Positions 50,374 to 59,912 of a stretch of 64,000 bases of DNA are shown here, one piece after another. The translations under genes were made by a program, and so were the position numbers. The notes under the pieces were generated by a model. It was not told where the DNA came from. It was given only the letters and a program-made list of their open reading frames with translations, and ran no database searches. Positions within the stretch are counted from its first letter, which is position 1, and the number at the start of each line of letters is the position of its first letter. Source of the DNA: Poriferisodalis sp965208555 (GTDB lineage: Bacteria > Actinomycetota > Acidimicrobiia > Acidimicrobiales > Poriferisodalaceae); assembly GCF_965208555.1 (NCBI RefSeq), contig NZ_OZ242342.1:3534001-3598000 (forward strand), given 5' to 3'.

Positions 50374-51033
50374 TCAGAGAGGCCGGCTGCCAAAGAGGGC
50401 AGTCCCGATGCGGACCATGGTTGAGCCCGCCCTGACGGCCGCTTCGAGGTCAGCGCTCATCCCCATGCAGCGGTGCTCGAGGTCGTGGTCATCGGCGAAG
50501 CGGGCGACCTCGCTGAAGGCCGTTTCGATCTCCCGTGGCGATCCCTGCGGACCGATCGCCATGCAGCCGGCCACATTGAGCCCTTCCCGGCGAGCGGCAA
50601 CCACCACAGAAGCTGCCTCGTCCGGCGGGGAACCGCCTTGCCCGGCGCTGCCGCCCACGTTGAGTTGCACGAAGATCGCAGCCCCCGGATCATGGCGTGC
50701 GATCTCAGAGACAAGCCGCAGCCGGTCCACGCTCTGCCAGACGTCCACCACGCCGGCCAGTTGACGGACCTTGTTGGATTGCAGCCGTCCGATGAAGTGG
50801 ACAGCGACCGTCTCTTTGGTCGCGGCACTGATCTCGTGCCACTTCCTGTGCAGCTCTTGGGCATAGTTCTCGCCGACCATGGCCAAACCTGCGCGAGCAG
50901 CAGCGTCGACCGCCGAGCTGTCGAATCCCTTGGTCACCGCCACTATGCCGACTCGGCTGATGTCGCCGCCGGCTTCGGTTATCCGCTGCTTGACGTGCTC
51001 GGTGCGTCGGCGGACTTCCTCGGCATCAATCAT
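50374..51033 (-). CDS. yggS: YggS/PLPBP-family pyridoxal-phosphate homeostasis protein
   Basis: 219 residues. The PLP lysine is in GIVAVTKGF (~35), and VGENYAQELHRKW, VHFIGRLQSNKVRQL (~85) and the C-terminal phosphate loop STMVRIGTALFG are canonical. It binds PLP and affects its cellular balance. ATG 51033 is used; the longer frame runs into the upstream pgeF-like gene. The start overlaps that gene's stop by 8 nt. Standard ftsZ-ylmD-ylmE-sepF order. Confidence 0.93.
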   Translation of the reverse strand: MIDAEEVRRRTEHVKQRITEAGGDISRVGIVAVTKGFDSSAVDAAARAGLAMVGENYAQELHRKWHEISAATKETVAVHFIGRLQSNKVRQLAGVVDVWQSVDRLRLVSEIARHDPGAAIFVQLNVGGSAGQGGSPPDEAASVVVAARREGLNVAGCMAIGPQGSPREIETAFSEVARFADDHDLEHRCMGMSADLEAAVRAGSTMVRIGTALFGSRPL

Positions 51034-51712
51034 CGCCCGACTCCCCTTCCGGCTCAGCCTCCAGGCAGACCAGCACGGCCGTCCGGCCCTGCTCGGCACG
51101 GACGCGGTGCGAGAAGTAGCGCTCATCAGTAGCGGTGCAGCGGCCGATCTCGCCGTCGATGACGGCCCCGTTTCGCCGGAGCGCCAGCCGCGTGGCTTCG
51201 CCGAGATCGAATGCTGGCGTGCCCCACTGCGTTGTGCTTGCCACAGCGGGACCGAGCGCCTGTGTGGCCGCCATCAGCTGATCGGGGCCGAATTCGTAGT
51301 GCAGGGGGCAGATGTGCGGCCCGACGACAGCGCGGATGTGGCGGATCCCCTGACGTTCGAGCTCGGCGAGCACAGCAGGCACGATGCCTTCGAGCAGGCC
51401 CCGCCATCCGGCATGAATTGCGGCTACGGCGCTGCTGCCGTTCACATTGGACCCGTACAGCACGATCGGCACGCAATCAGCAGTTCTGACCGCAAGCGTG
51501 GCACCTGGCGCGGCCGTCCATGCAGCGTCGGCGCTGGCACCCCGATGCTGTCCGGGTCGTCGGACTTCGACGACCCGCGTTCCATGAACCTGACGCAAGG
51601 CGGTCACCGAGCCGGCAGCGGACACATGGACAGGGGCGCAATCGCCGTCGGAGCGCTCAGTGATCGAGATGTGCACCGTGCTGTTCCCGCAGCATCGATG
51701 CAGCGTCAGCAT
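51026..51712 (-). CDS. pgeF: PgeF/YfiH (laccase-domain, purine nucleoside phosphorylase-like) protein
   Basis: 228 residues from ATG 51712. RQVHGTRVVEVRRPG (~45), RTADCVPIVLYG (~80), AAIHAGWRGLLEGIV (~100) and VGPHICPLHYEFG give the His/Cys metal ligands of the family. Members have purine nucleoside phosphorylase-type activity and PgeF removes mis-incorporated L-Ser from the peptidoglycan precursor, fitting this cell-wall context. It follows ftsZ by 97 nt. Confidence 0.88.
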   Translation of the reverse strand: MLTLHRCCGNSTVHISITERSDGDCAPVHVSAAGSVTALRQVHGTRVVEVRRPGQHRGASADAAWTAAPGATLAVRTADCVPIVLYGSNVNGSSAVAAIHAGWRGLLEGIVPAVLAELERQGIRHIRAVVGPHICPLHYEFGPDQLMAATQALGPAVASTTQWGTPAFDLGEATRLALRRNGAVIDGEIGRCTATDERYFSHRVRAEQGRTAVLVCLEAEPEGESGDD

Positions 51713-51809
51713 CCCGAGGGACCGGTGATTCGCTGCATGCCACCGGTGCGATGCCGACAACCGGCGTCGATGTGCGGGGCGTGGAAGTGGTTGCGACGCG
51801 GCCTCGGCG

Positions 51810-52886
51810 TCACCGCAGGAAGCTGGGCACGTCGAACGATCCGTCGTCGTCATCGAGGTCGCCGAACGGGTCGGCTGCTTCGCCGCTCTCCGGAGAGGCC
51901 GCATAGTCCCCGAGCACGCCGGCCTCAGAACTACCGGGCCCGTAACGATCGAAGCCCGCGGCGATGACCGTCACCCGGATCTCTTCCCCAAGCGAGTCGT
52001 CGATGACGGTGCCGAAGATGATGTTGGCCTCGGCATGGGCCACTTCACGGATGACTTCCGCCGCCTCGTTGACCTCGAACAACCCGAGTTCGGGCCCCGC
52101 GGCGATGTTGAGCAGGATGCCCCGGGCACCGTCGATGGATTCCTCGAGCAAGGACGACGAGACTGCCTGTCGAGCCGCGTTCTTGGAGCGATTCTCGCCG
52201 TGAGCACGGCCGATCCCCATCAGAGCCGTGCCGGCGCTTGACATGATCGCCTTTACGTCTGCGAAGTCGGTGTTGATGAGACCGGGCGTGGTGATCAGAC
52301 CCGAGATTCCGGACACCCCCTCGCGCAGAACATCGTCCGCCATACGGAAGGCATCGATGATCGAGGTGTGCTCGCTGGCGACGGTGAGCAAGCGGTCATT
52401 GGGGATCACGATGAGCGTGTCCACTCGTTCCTTGAGCCGCTCGATGCCCTGTTCGGCCTGGATCTGCCTGCGCTTGCCCTCGAAGGCAAACGGGCGCGTG
52501 ACCACGCCGATGGTCAACGCTCCGACCTCTTTGGAGACTTCGGCGACCACCGGTGCGCCGCCGGTTCCGGTGCCGCCGCCTTCCCCGGCTGTGATGAACA
52601 CCATGTCTGCGCCCTGCAGCGCTTCGGCGATCTCGTCGCGGTGCTCTTCAGCAGCTCGGGTACCGATCTCAGGATCGCTGCCGGCGCCGAGCCCGCGGGT
52701 CAGCTGGCGGCCGATGTCCAGCTTGACATCGGCGTCGCTCAGCAGCAGCGCCTGGGCGTCGGTGTTGACAGCGATGAACTCGACCCCGCCCAAACCGACG
52801 TCGATCATCCGGTTCACGGCATTTGAGCCGCCGCCCCCGACGCCCACCACCTTGATGACTGCCACGTAATTCTGTGGTGAGGCCAC
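51810..52886 (-). CDS. ftsZ: Cell division GTPase FtsZ
   Basis: 358 residues, short for FtsZ because the C-terminal linker is brief. GTP site GVGGGGSNAVNRM (~14), tubulin signature GEGGGTGTGGAPVVAE (~101) and T7 loop VDLADV-like NTDFADVKAIM (~206) are intact. The conserved tail DDGSFDVPSFLR is the binding site for SepF. It polymerises into the Z ring. A 161-nt gap with tandem hairpins separates it from ftsQ. Confidence 0.98.
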   Translation of the reverse strand: MASPQNYVAVIKVVGVGGGGSNAVNRMIDVGLGGVEFIAVNTDAQALLLSDADVKLDIGRQLTRGLGAGSDPEIGTRAAEEHRDEIAEALQGADMVFITAGEGGGTGTGGAPVVAEVSKEVGALTIGVVTRPFAFEGKRRQIQAEQGIERLKERVDTLIVIPNDRLLTVASEHTSIIDAFRMADDVLREGVSGISGLITTPGLINTDFADVKAIMSSAGTALMGIGRAHGENRSKNAARQAVSSSLLEESIDGARGILLNIAAGPELGLFEVNEAAEVIREVAHAEANIIFGTVIDDSLGEEIRVTVIAAGFDRYGPGSSEAGVLGDYAASPESGEAADPFGDLDDDDGSFDVPSFLR

Positions 52887-52980
52887 AGGGCTCCTTGCAT
52901 TCGCTGGCCGGCCGCGACACCAATCGTGCCGCCGGCGGGCACCTCCTAGGGAAAATAGCGCAATTGACGACAGTACCGAT

Positions 52981-53040
52981 GCCTCTGCGGCAGGGCAAGG
53001 CCCTACTGACGCCTCTGCTGCAGGGCAAAGCCCTGCAGTC
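52981..53040. repeat. Two tandem 30-nt repeats, each a hairpin, between ftsQ and ftsZ
   Basis: Units 52981-53010 and 53011-53040 match at 25 of 30 positions, both starting GCCTCTGC. The second contains a perfect 9-bp inverted repeat CTGCAGGGC-AAA-GCCCTGCAG (53018-53038). The first keeps AGGGC/GCCCT (52992-53004). On the ftsZ strand they fold in the leader RNA upstream of ftsZ. They could slow or end transcription from ftsQ or set the ftsZ level. No U-run follows. Confidence 0.75.
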
Positions 53041-53047
53041 GCCGAAC

Positions 53048-53794
53048 CTAGGGCGGCGGGCGAAGCACTGGCAGGTGCGGCACCGACACATCCAAGACGG
53101 CATCGGCGGTCGTCATCTCCCCGATGACAGCTGCAATCGCCGCCGTCTTGGCCCCGAGCGCCGAATCGTCGCCCAGTGCCGCCTCCAGCACCCAGCCGTC
53201 CGGCTGCTGTCGCACACGCGCTCGGATGTCGCCACGCCCGTCCCGCCAGAGAGCGACCACGACGAACTCCGGCTGTCCCCGCGCCGCACTCAGCACCGCC
53301 AGCAACCCTTCCGCATCACCTGCGAGGAACGCCCCGGGCTCGGGCGCCGCAGAGATGCCGGACAAGCGCGGCAGCTCAGGCAGGATCGTGAGCGGCGACG
53401 TGAGCACCCGACCCTCTATGTCGGCGAGTACCCAGCTCCCGGGAGCGGCCAGTGCAAGCGCCGCTTCGGAACGCTCGATGACATCCACTTCCACGGTCGC
53501 AGGCCATCGACGCCGGACTCGAGCATCGGCAATCCACGGCACAGCTTCCAGCGATCGTTCAGCCTCGCCGGTGCCGAGTGTGCCCATGAACTGCCCAGGC
53601 TCGATGCCGGCAGCTCGGTATGCCTCGTCGTAGCTGACGCGATGCAGACCGCTGAAGTGGACGCTGTCGACTTCGAAGGTGCCCGCCGCGTACAGGATCG
53701 CTGCAAGCGATGCCGATACCGCGACCACCGCAGCCGCTGTCAGCCACCGCCGACGGCGATGTCGTTTCGGCTCCGCACCGGGTGATGGCGCCAT
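53048..53794 (-). CDS. ftsQ: Cell division protein FtsQ
   Basis: 248 residues: a basic cytosolic start (PKRHRRRRW), one membrane helix (~17-37), a POTRA domain (FEVDSVHFSGLHRVSYDEAYRAAG, core VDSVHFSGLHRV, ~40-110) and the beta domain with RRRWPATVEVDVIERSEAALAL (core WPATVEVDVIER). It joins FtsB/FtsL in the divisome. Start directly abuts the murB stop. Confidence 0.92.
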   Translation of the reverse strand: MAPSPGAEPKRHRRRRWLTAAAVVAVSASLAAILYAAGTFEVDSVHFSGLHRVSYDEAYRAAGIEPGQFMGTLGTGEAERSLEAVPWIADARVRRRWPATVEVDVIERSEAALALAAPGSWVLADIEGRVLTSPLTILPELPRLSGISAAPEPGAFLAGDAEGLLAVLSAARGQPEFVVVALWRDGRGDIRARVRQQPDGWVLEAALGDDSALGAKTAAIAAVIGEMTTADAVLDVSVPHLPVLRPPP

Positions 53795-54790
53795 TCAAGG
53801 CAGTATCGGCGCTGCGTCGAAGCCCACCATGCGGACCTCGGGCTGCAGCACGATCCCGGTCGACTCGGTGACACGACGCCGGATTTCAGCCATGAGGGCG
53901 ACCACGTCTGCCGCAGTGCCGCCGGGATCGGAAACGATGAAATTGGCATGCAGGTGCGAGACCTCGGCCGTGCCGATACGCAAACCGCGCAGGCCCGCCT
54001 GATCGATGCGCGCCCCGGCAGACACTGCCTCGGTCAACTCAGGCAGGGGGTTCATGAACACCGAGCCCGAGTTCTGCCCGCCGGGCTGGTGCTCTCTGCG
54101 CCAGCTGACAATGTCCGCGATCCGTTCCGCCGCCAGTGACGGGCGGGCCGGATGCCCGCTCAGCCGCGCGCGAATAACCACGTGACGGTCATGAAGGCCG
54201 CTGCTGCGGTAGCCCAAGTCCAGAGCGTCGACCTCGACGTGCCGCGGTTCCAACTGTGCCTCGAGATCGACTATGTCAGCGTCGATCATGCACGATGCCA
54301 TGTCGCTGCCATGCCCTCCGGCATTCATGCGCACGGCGCCGCCCACTGAGCCCGGCACGCCGACCGCCCATTCGAGACCGCCGATGCCCGCTGCAGCACA
54401 CTTGCGCGCGAGCACAGGCAGGGCCACTGATGCACCGGCGTCGACCGTCGCGTTCGCATGATCGAATTCGATGTTGCCGTAGGCGTCGCCGAGGAAGAGC
54501 GCTATGCCCTCGAAGCCCCGGTCTGCGACCAGCAGATTCGATCCCCGGCCGACAACGAGGACCTCCAGTCCGGAAGCTGCGGCGGCCTCGCCCACGCGCC
54601 GCAGATCAGCAGGGGTGTTGGCCACGAACGCCACCGCAGCCGGACCGCCGACTCGCGAGGTGGTCAGGGCGCCCAGCGGCGCGTTGAGACGGGCGTCATC
54701 ACCGAGCACCGTTGCTGCATGTCGAACTGCATCGGGATCTGACCATCGACCGGCAGCGAGGTATTCAGGGAACCGGTGTTCACGGGACAT
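53795..54790 (-). CDS. murB: UDP-N-acetylmuramate dehydrogenase
   Basis: 331 residues. FAD site VVGRGSNLLVADRGFEG (~80) and GGLEWAVGVPGSVGGAVRMNAGG (core GVPGSVGGAVRMNAG, ~140), catalytic Ser in QNSGSVFMNP (~240) and Glu in LQPEVRMVG near the end. Type I-like length. It reduces UDP-GlcNAc-enolpyruvate to UDP-MurNAc. ATG 54790 overlaps the murC stop by 11 nt. Confidence 0.96.
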   Translation of the reverse strand: MSREHRFPEYLAAGRWSDPDAVRHAATVLGDDARLNAPLGALTTSRVGGPAAVAFVANTPADLRRVGEAAAASGLEVLVVGRGSNLLVADRGFEGIALFLGDAYGNIEFDHANATVDAGASVALPVLARKCAAAGIGGLEWAVGVPGSVGGAVRMNAGGHGSDMASCMIDADIVDLEAQLEPRHVEVDALDLGYRSSGLHDRHVVIRARLSGHPARPSLAAERIADIVSWRREHQPGGQNSGSVFMNPLPELTEAVSAGARIDQAGLRGLRIGTAEVSHLHANFIVSDPGGTAADVVALMAEIRRRVTESTGIVLQPEVRMVGFDAAPILP

Positions 54791-56159
54791 GCAGCAGCTC
54801 GTCTGGGAGCGTCGTCAGATCGCCAGCACCCAGCGTGAGGCACAGGTCGCCGGACCGCAAGTGAGAGCGCAGGTACGTGCGCAGCTCGGTCCGCCCCGGC
54901 AGATAGGCCACCGACGCGTACGGGTGGGTGTCAAGCAGCGCACCGAGCACAAGTTCGGTGGACACTCCGGGCCTCGGTACTTCGCCGGCAGCGTAGATGT
55001 CGGTCAACACCACCTGATCTGCTTCGGCGAACGAATCCGCGAAGTCCTGCCACAGCGCCGCTGTCCGGGAGTAACGATGGGGCTGAAAGACGGCGACGAT
55101 CCGTTCCCAGCCTCCACTGCGAGCGGCGGCGATTGCGGCCGCTACCTCTGTCGGCAAGTGCGCATAGTCGTCGATGAACGAGACCCCATCGCGCTCACCG
55201 CGCCGTTCGAATCGCCTGGCCACGCCTGCAAATCGACCGAGGGCTTCGACCATGGGCGATGCAGCCGCGCCCAGTTCGAGCGCCGCAGCGAGGGCACCCG
55301 CCGCATTCGTGACGTTGTGCAGCCCGGGCAGCGGCATGTCGCACCGTCCGATCGAGGTAGTGCCGGCAACCAGCTCGAACCCGGCACCCGTCCGGGAGCT
55401 GTACGCATCCACGATCCGGTAGTCGGCTCCCGCAGACCTGCCGTAGGTCGCGCAGCCGCCGATGCGCGCGGCCATGGCGGCCGCACGCCGGTCGTCGGCA
55501 CACACGATGCGCGGTCCCGACGCGCTGCCGGCGAAGCGCTCGAATGCTGCCGCAAGCTCCTCGAAGTTGCCGTAGTGGTCGAGATGGTCGGGCTCGATGT
55601 TGGTCACGAGCACCGCATCAGCGACGAGCTGCAGGTGAGTCCCGTCGGACTCGTCGGCTTCGACGACGAACCACTCCCCCGCCGTATCCCACACCGCGCC
55701 GGAGCCGATCTCGTTGACGTCGCCGCCCACAAGAAAAGAAGGTCGCTCACCGGCTGCGACCAAGCAGAGCGCCAGCATCGACGAGGTAGTGGTTTTGCCA
55801 TGGGTGCCGCCGACCGCGAGCGTCTGCTTGCGCCTGCAGATCCCTGCGAGCAACTCGGCCCTGCTCAGCACCGGAATGCCGCGGCGACGGGCTTCGACAA
55901 GCTCCGCGTTGTCGTGGGGCACCGCACTCGAATGCGCCACAATGTCCGCCGAGCCGATGTTGGCAGCGTCATGGCCGATGCTCACTCTGCCACCGTGAGC
56001 CGCGAGTCGTGTCATGCCGGGGCCTGCTCTCAGGTCACTGCCGCTGACGGTATGACCCATCTCTGCGAGCACCAGCCCGATGGCATTCATGCCCGCGCCC
56101 CCAGCTCCCACCAGGTGGATACTGCGCAGCTCCTCCAAGTCGACCGGCGGCGCAGTCAT
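54780..56159 (-). CDS. murC: UDP-N-acetylmuramate-L-alanine ligase
   Basis: 459 residues. N-terminal UDP-binding VGAGGAGMNAIG (~14), ATP loop GGTHGKTTTSSMLAL (~115), NIEPDHLDHYGN and the C-terminal domain with IDDYAHLPTEVAAAI. It adds L-Ala to UDP-MurNAc. Overlaps murG by ATGA. Confidence 0.97.
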   Translation of the reverse strand: MTAPPVDLEELRSIHLVGAGGAGMNAIGLVLAEMGHTVSGSDLRAGPGMTRLAAHGGRVSIGHDAANIGSADIVAHSSAVPHDNAELVEARRRGIPVLSRAELLAGICRRKQTLAVGGTHGKTTTSSMLALCLVAAGERPSFLVGGDVNEIGSGAVWDTAGEWFVVEADESDGTHLQLVADAVLVTNIEPDHLDHYGNFEELAAAFERFAGSASGPRIVCADDRRAAAMAARIGGCATYGRSAGADYRIVDAYSSRTGAGFELVAGTTSIGRCDMPLPGLHNVTNAAGALAAALELGAAASPMVEALGRFAGVARRFERRGERDGVSFIDDYAHLPTEVAAAIAAARSGGWERIVAVFQPHRYSRTAALWQDFADSFAEADQVVLTDIYAAGEVPRPGVSTELVLGALLDTHPYASVAYLPGRTELRTYLRSHLRSGDLCLTLGAGDLTTLPDELLHVP

Positions 56160-57346
56160 GACGCGCGCTCTCGGGGCGAATGGTTCTCGGGCGCGACTGA
56201 ACCAGGAAGCGCTGAGCTGTGCTCTATCACGAGCTGCGCAACGCGTTGAGCGGAGTCCCGACGGCTGAATGCCGCTTCGGGGGCGCCGTCCAGCGCAGCT
56301 CGGCGCTGCAGGCCCGGCATCTGGTCGAGCTCTGCGAGCAGCCGTTCCCCGTCGAACTCGGCGTCGACCACTACGCGCGCTCCGCCGCCAGCCGCCAACT
56401 GCTCAGCGTTGCGGCGCTGGTGGTCGTTGGTCGCGATAGGCAGCGGCACCAGCACAGCCGGTGTGCCGATGACCGACAGCTCGGCAACGGTTGACGCCCC
56501 GGCCCGGCATATCGCATAGTCAGCCGCAGCCAGGGCCGTGGGCAGGTGCTCGTCGAAAGGCACTGCGCGGTACCAATTTCGGACCTGCGAGCCTGCCGGT
56601 CGCAGCGAGGGCTCCGGCGGTCGATGATCAAAGTCGCGTCTGCCGACAACGTGATAGACGAACAGGCCGTCGCGTTCGCGCAGCCTCGGCAATGCCGACC
56701 AGACTGCGGTGTTGATCCGCAGCGAACCCAGCGAACCGCCGAACACCACCACGACGGTCGCATCGGCGGGCCAGCCGCGCCGCGTCCGGGCATGGCCCGC
56801 GTTGAGTGCGGCCTCGATCACCTCGGGCCGCACTGGATTCCCGGTCACCACTTCCCGGTGCAGTCCCGTCCCGCTGACCGGAACGGCCGCGGCGCGCGCG
56901 AATCTGCCCAGAAGCCGGTTGGTCGCCGACGCGACGGCGTTCTGCTCAGCGATCACCAACGGCACGCGCCAGATCACTGCTCCCACCGTCGCAGGCAACG
57001 CCGCGTACCCGCCCAGGGACAGCACTGCAGCGGGACGCCGCCGCCCGACGAGCACTATGCCGCGCACGGTGGCCCACACCAGGCTTGCTGCAGCACGCGC
57101 GTTCGTCAGGTTCACCCGGCGCGCCGTCAGGCCTCGGCCGCCGAGCAACGTCACGCCGAAGCCCGCAGCGGGCACGATCTCCGAATCGATTCCCTTGGCG
57201 CTGCCGACGAAATGGATGCCGTCCGATGGCCAACCGCGCTCGGCCAGTGCCGAGGCCACCGCCAAGCCGGGCATCAGGTGCCCCGCCGTGCCGCCGCCGG
57301 CGATCAAGACGCCTGGGGCGTTGCCGGCTCTGCGTGCTGCCGTCAC
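56156..57346 (-). CDS. murG: UDP-GlcNAc:lipid I N-acetylglucosaminyltransferase
   Basis: 396 residues from GTG 57346, which overlaps the ftsW stop as GTGA; the longer frame beyond it only shadows ftsW. GT-B fold with GGGTAGHLMPGLAVA (~13), LSLGGYAALP, VFGGSLGSLRIN (~195) and the donor site ICRAGASTVAELSVIGTPAV (core GASTVAEL). It makes lipid II at the inner membrane face. Confidence 0.95.
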   Translation of the reverse strand: MTAARRAGNAPGVLIAGGGTAGHLMPGLAVASALAERGWPSDGIHFVGSAKGIDSEIVPAAGFGVTLLGGRGLTARRVNLTNARAAASLVWATVRGIVLVGRRRPAAVLSLGGYAALPATVGAVIWRVPLVIAEQNAVASATNRLLGRFARAAAVPVSGTGLHREVVTGNPVRPEVIEAALNAGHARTRRGWPADATVVVVFGGSLGSLRINTAVWSALPRLRERDGLFVYHVVGRRDFDHRPPEPSLRPAGSQVRNWYRAVPFDEHLPTALAAADYAICRAGASTVAELSVIGTPAVLVPLPIATNDHQRRNAEQLAAGGGARVVVDAEFDGERLLAELDQMPGLQRRAALDGAPEAAFSRRDSAQRVAQLVIEHSSALPGSVAPENHSPRERAS

Positions 57347-58488
57347 GGCCGCGAGGCCGAGTCGGATCGCCGGGTCACATTCAGCAGCAGACCCGCGGCC
57401 GCTGATGCCACCACCAAGGAGGAACCGCCGAAGGAAAGGAATGGCAGAGTCACGCCGGTCACCGGCAGCAATCCAACCACACCGCCCACGTTTACCAGCG
57501 TCTGGAGCACGAACCAGATGGAGATGCCCGCTGCGAGCAGCGAGCCGAACATGTCGGGCGCCTTCTGACTCGTCCGGAGTCCCCCGATGCCGACGACCCC
57601 CAGCAGCGTCAGGAGCCCGAGCGCGCCGAAGAGGCCCATCTCCTCGCCGACGATGACGAAGATGAAGTCTGTGGGAGCATTGGGCACCCATCCCCACTTG
57701 GCCTGGCCTGCCCCGAGGCCGGTGCCGCGTACTCCTCCTTGCGCGAGACCCACCAAGCTCTGAAATGTCTGATAGCCGCTCGAGGCGCGTTCAGAGATCG
57801 GGTCGAGAAAGCCCGCCAGGCGTGCACGGCGGTAGGGCGCCGCATAGGCCAGCAACGGTGCCGCTACGGCCACCATCGCGGCGATCTTGGCCAGGTCGCG
57901 GCCCGGCAGGCCGGCGACGAAGAGCATCCCGACCCCGATGCCCGCCAGTATGAGCGTGGTGCCCAGATCCGGCTGCAGCAGCACCAACGAGCAGCCGGCA
58001 GTGAGCAACAGCATGGCCGGTCGCAGGATCCGGTCCGGCCGATCGATCTGGTCCTTGCGGGCATCCAGGAAGGCGGCCAGCGCAACAATGAGAGCCAGCT
58101 TCGCTATCTCCGACGGCTGAATGCTGAACTGGCCGACTTCGATCCAGCGGCGCGCCCCGGCCGTGCGCTTGCCCACCGCGAGCACGATGAGCAGCAAGCT
58201 CACGCTCGCGGCTGCGAGGGGCAGCGCCATGCGCCGCCAATGCCGGTAGTCGACGCCGAGCGTGACGAGCAACACGGCGACAGCGATCCCCACGGACCAC
58301 AGATGACGCGTGAAGTACTGCAACGGTCGATCGGATGAATCGATTCCGGTCGCCGAGGTTGCCGACAGCACCAGCACCACCCCGGTAAGCAGCAGCAGGA
58401 ACACCGCGGACAGCAGTGCTGCGTATCTCACCGACGGGCCCGATTGGGCACGTCCCGGCTGCGTGCGCGATGGCTCCGGCCTGCTCAT
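57343..58488 (-). CDS. ftsW: SEDS-family septal peptidoglycan polymerase FtsW
   Basis: 381 residues with about ten membrane helices. SEDS landmarks: ARRWIEVGQFSIQPSEIAKLAL (core QPSEIAKLAL, ~120), LLQPDLGTTLIL, NAPTDFIFVIVGEEMGLFGA (core TDFIFVIVGEE, ~275) and terminal LPFLSFGGSSLV. The Asp of the NxPTDF region is present. It polymerises septal glycan with FtsI, the partial gene upstream in the same cluster. Overlaps murD by 4 nt. Confidence 0.96.
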   Translation of the reverse strand: MSRPEPSRTQPGRAQSGPSVRYAALLSAVFLLLLTGVVLVLSATSATGIDSSDRPLQYFTRHLWSVGIAVAVLLVTLGVDYRHWRRMALPLAAASVSLLLIVLAVGKRTAGARRWIEVGQFSIQPSEIAKLALIVALAAFLDARKDQIDRPDRILRPAMLLLTAGCSLVLLQPDLGTTLILAGIGVGMLFVAGLPGRDLAKIAAMVAVAAPLLAYAAPYRRARLAGFLDPISERASSGYQTFQSLVGLAQGGVRGTGLGAGQAKWGWVPNAPTDFIFVIVGEEMGLFGALGLLTLLGVVGIGGLRTSQKAPDMFGSLLAAGISIWFVLQTLVNVGGVVGLLPVTGVTLPFLSFGGSSLVVASAAAGLLLNVTRRSDSASRP

Positions 58489-59912
58489 CGTTCTTCCGCC
58501 GCTGGAGGCTGTGAGCGCAGGCGCACGTCAAGGTCGGCTACGGCCGTGATGAAGTGCTCCCCCCGTTGGCGGTAGCTCGAGTACCAGTCGAACGAGGCAC
58601 ACCCGGGTGACAGCACCACGTCTCGGCTGGGTTCAGCCATGCGGTAGGCGGCTTCCACAGCTTCAGGCATCGAATCGGCGCGGACGAGTTCAATCGGACC
58701 GCATGCGGGCTGGCTGAAGCACTCGATGATGTCCGGCGCTGCCTCACCGATGGCGACGACACCGTGAACATGCGGGGCAATCGCGGCAAGCTCGCCAAGA
58801 TCGAGGCCCTTGTTCCGGCCGCCCGCGATGAGGATCGCATCGGAGAAGCCCCGCAACGCTGCGACTGTCGCATGCGGTGCGGTGGCCTTGCTGTCGTCAT
58901 GAAAGCGAATGTCACCGATGCGGCCCGCCGATGCCAACCGGTGAGGCAGGCCATCGAATGACCGCAATTCGGTTGCCACCGCCTCAGCGGACGCGCCCAT
59001 CGCCAGCGCGATGGCGGTTGCGGCGGCAGCGTTGGACAAGTCATGGGGGCGCCGTCGTGGCAGCTCCGCTGCTTCGACGATGCCTTCGTCGTGCGCAATC
59101 AGGATCCCGCGCTCGTAGCGCACATCGCAGGGCGCCTCGAGCTGTCGGGGAGCTGCGAATGTCACCTGCCGTGAACGGATCCCTGACGTCCATGGCTCGA
59201 TGTCGGTGTCGCCGAACGGCACCACAGCGATGTCACCGGGACCTTGTGCGGCCCAGATGCGGGCCTTGGAAGCGGCGTAGTCGCGCAGGTCGGCATGCCA
59301 GTCGAGATGATCAGGAGCCAGATTCAGCCACGCAGCAACGGCGGGAGCGAATCTGCGTGCCCGGTGAAGCCTGAACGACGACGCCTCCACGACGAACGCG
59401 GAGACGTCGCTGTCGATCGCTTCGACGAGAGCAATGTCCGTGTTGCCAGCACCGACAGCGCCGATCCCGCTCCGGTTCAGCATTCGCTCCGTGAGCACCG
59501 TGACCGTCGTCTTGCCGTTGGTGCCGGTAATGGCAGCCAGCGGCCGGCTGTCCCATTGCGCGGCCAGGTCCAACTCGCTCACCACTGGCACCCCAGCCGC
59601 AGCCGCGAGCGCATAGCACCCGTGTCGAGGTGGCACCCCCGGAGCTGGCACCACGGCACCGGCACCCGACACCAACGACCTGAGCAGCCGATCGTCGGTG
59701 GAATCGTGAATCGTGCCGACGGCTGTCTCTGTCCGGGTGACTCGCTTGGCCGCTTCGGCAGGTCTGTCGTCGGCCATGACGACCTCGTAGCCACGCGCCG
59801 TCAGTGCAGAGGCGACGGCCCAGCCGGTCACGCCCATGCCGACGACAACGACGGGTCCACCCGCAGGCTTCACATCGTCGCCTGCTTCGTGGCAGTCGAT
59901 CGGGGTGCTCAC
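58485..59912 (-). CDS. murD: UDP-N-acetylmuramoylalanine-D-glutamate ligase
   Basis: 475 residues. N-terminal Rossmann GMGVTGWAVASALTARG (~26), ATP loop ITGTNGKTTVTVLTE (~133), LAPDHLDWH (~220), FHDDSKATAPHATVAAL (~320), IAGGRNKGLDL and a C-terminal SPGCASFDWYSSYRQRG. It adds D-Glu. Overlaps mraY by 4 nt. Confidence 0.97.
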   Translation of the reverse strand: MSTPIDCHEAGDDVKPAGGPVVVVGMGVTGWAVASALTARGYEVVMADDRPAEAAKRVTRTETAVGTIHDSTDDRLLRSLVSGAGAVVPAPGVPPRHGCYALAAAAGVPVVSELDLAAQWDSRPLAAITGTNGKTTVTVLTERMLNRSGIGAVGAGNTDIALVEAIDSDVSAFVVEASSFRLHRARRFAPAVAAWLNLAPDHLDWHADLRDYAASKARIWAAQGPGDIAVVPFGDTDIEPWTSGIRSRQVTFAAPRQLEAPCDVRYERGILIAHDEGIVEAAELPRRRPHDLSNAAAATAIALAMGASAEAVATELRSFDGLPHRLASAGRIGDIRFHDDSKATAPHATVAALRGFSDAILIAGGRNKGLDLGELAAIAPHVHGVVAIGEAAPDIIECFSQPACGPIELVRADSMPEAVEAAYRMAEPSRDVVLSPGCASFDWYSSYRQRGEHFITAVADLDVRLRSQPPAAEER

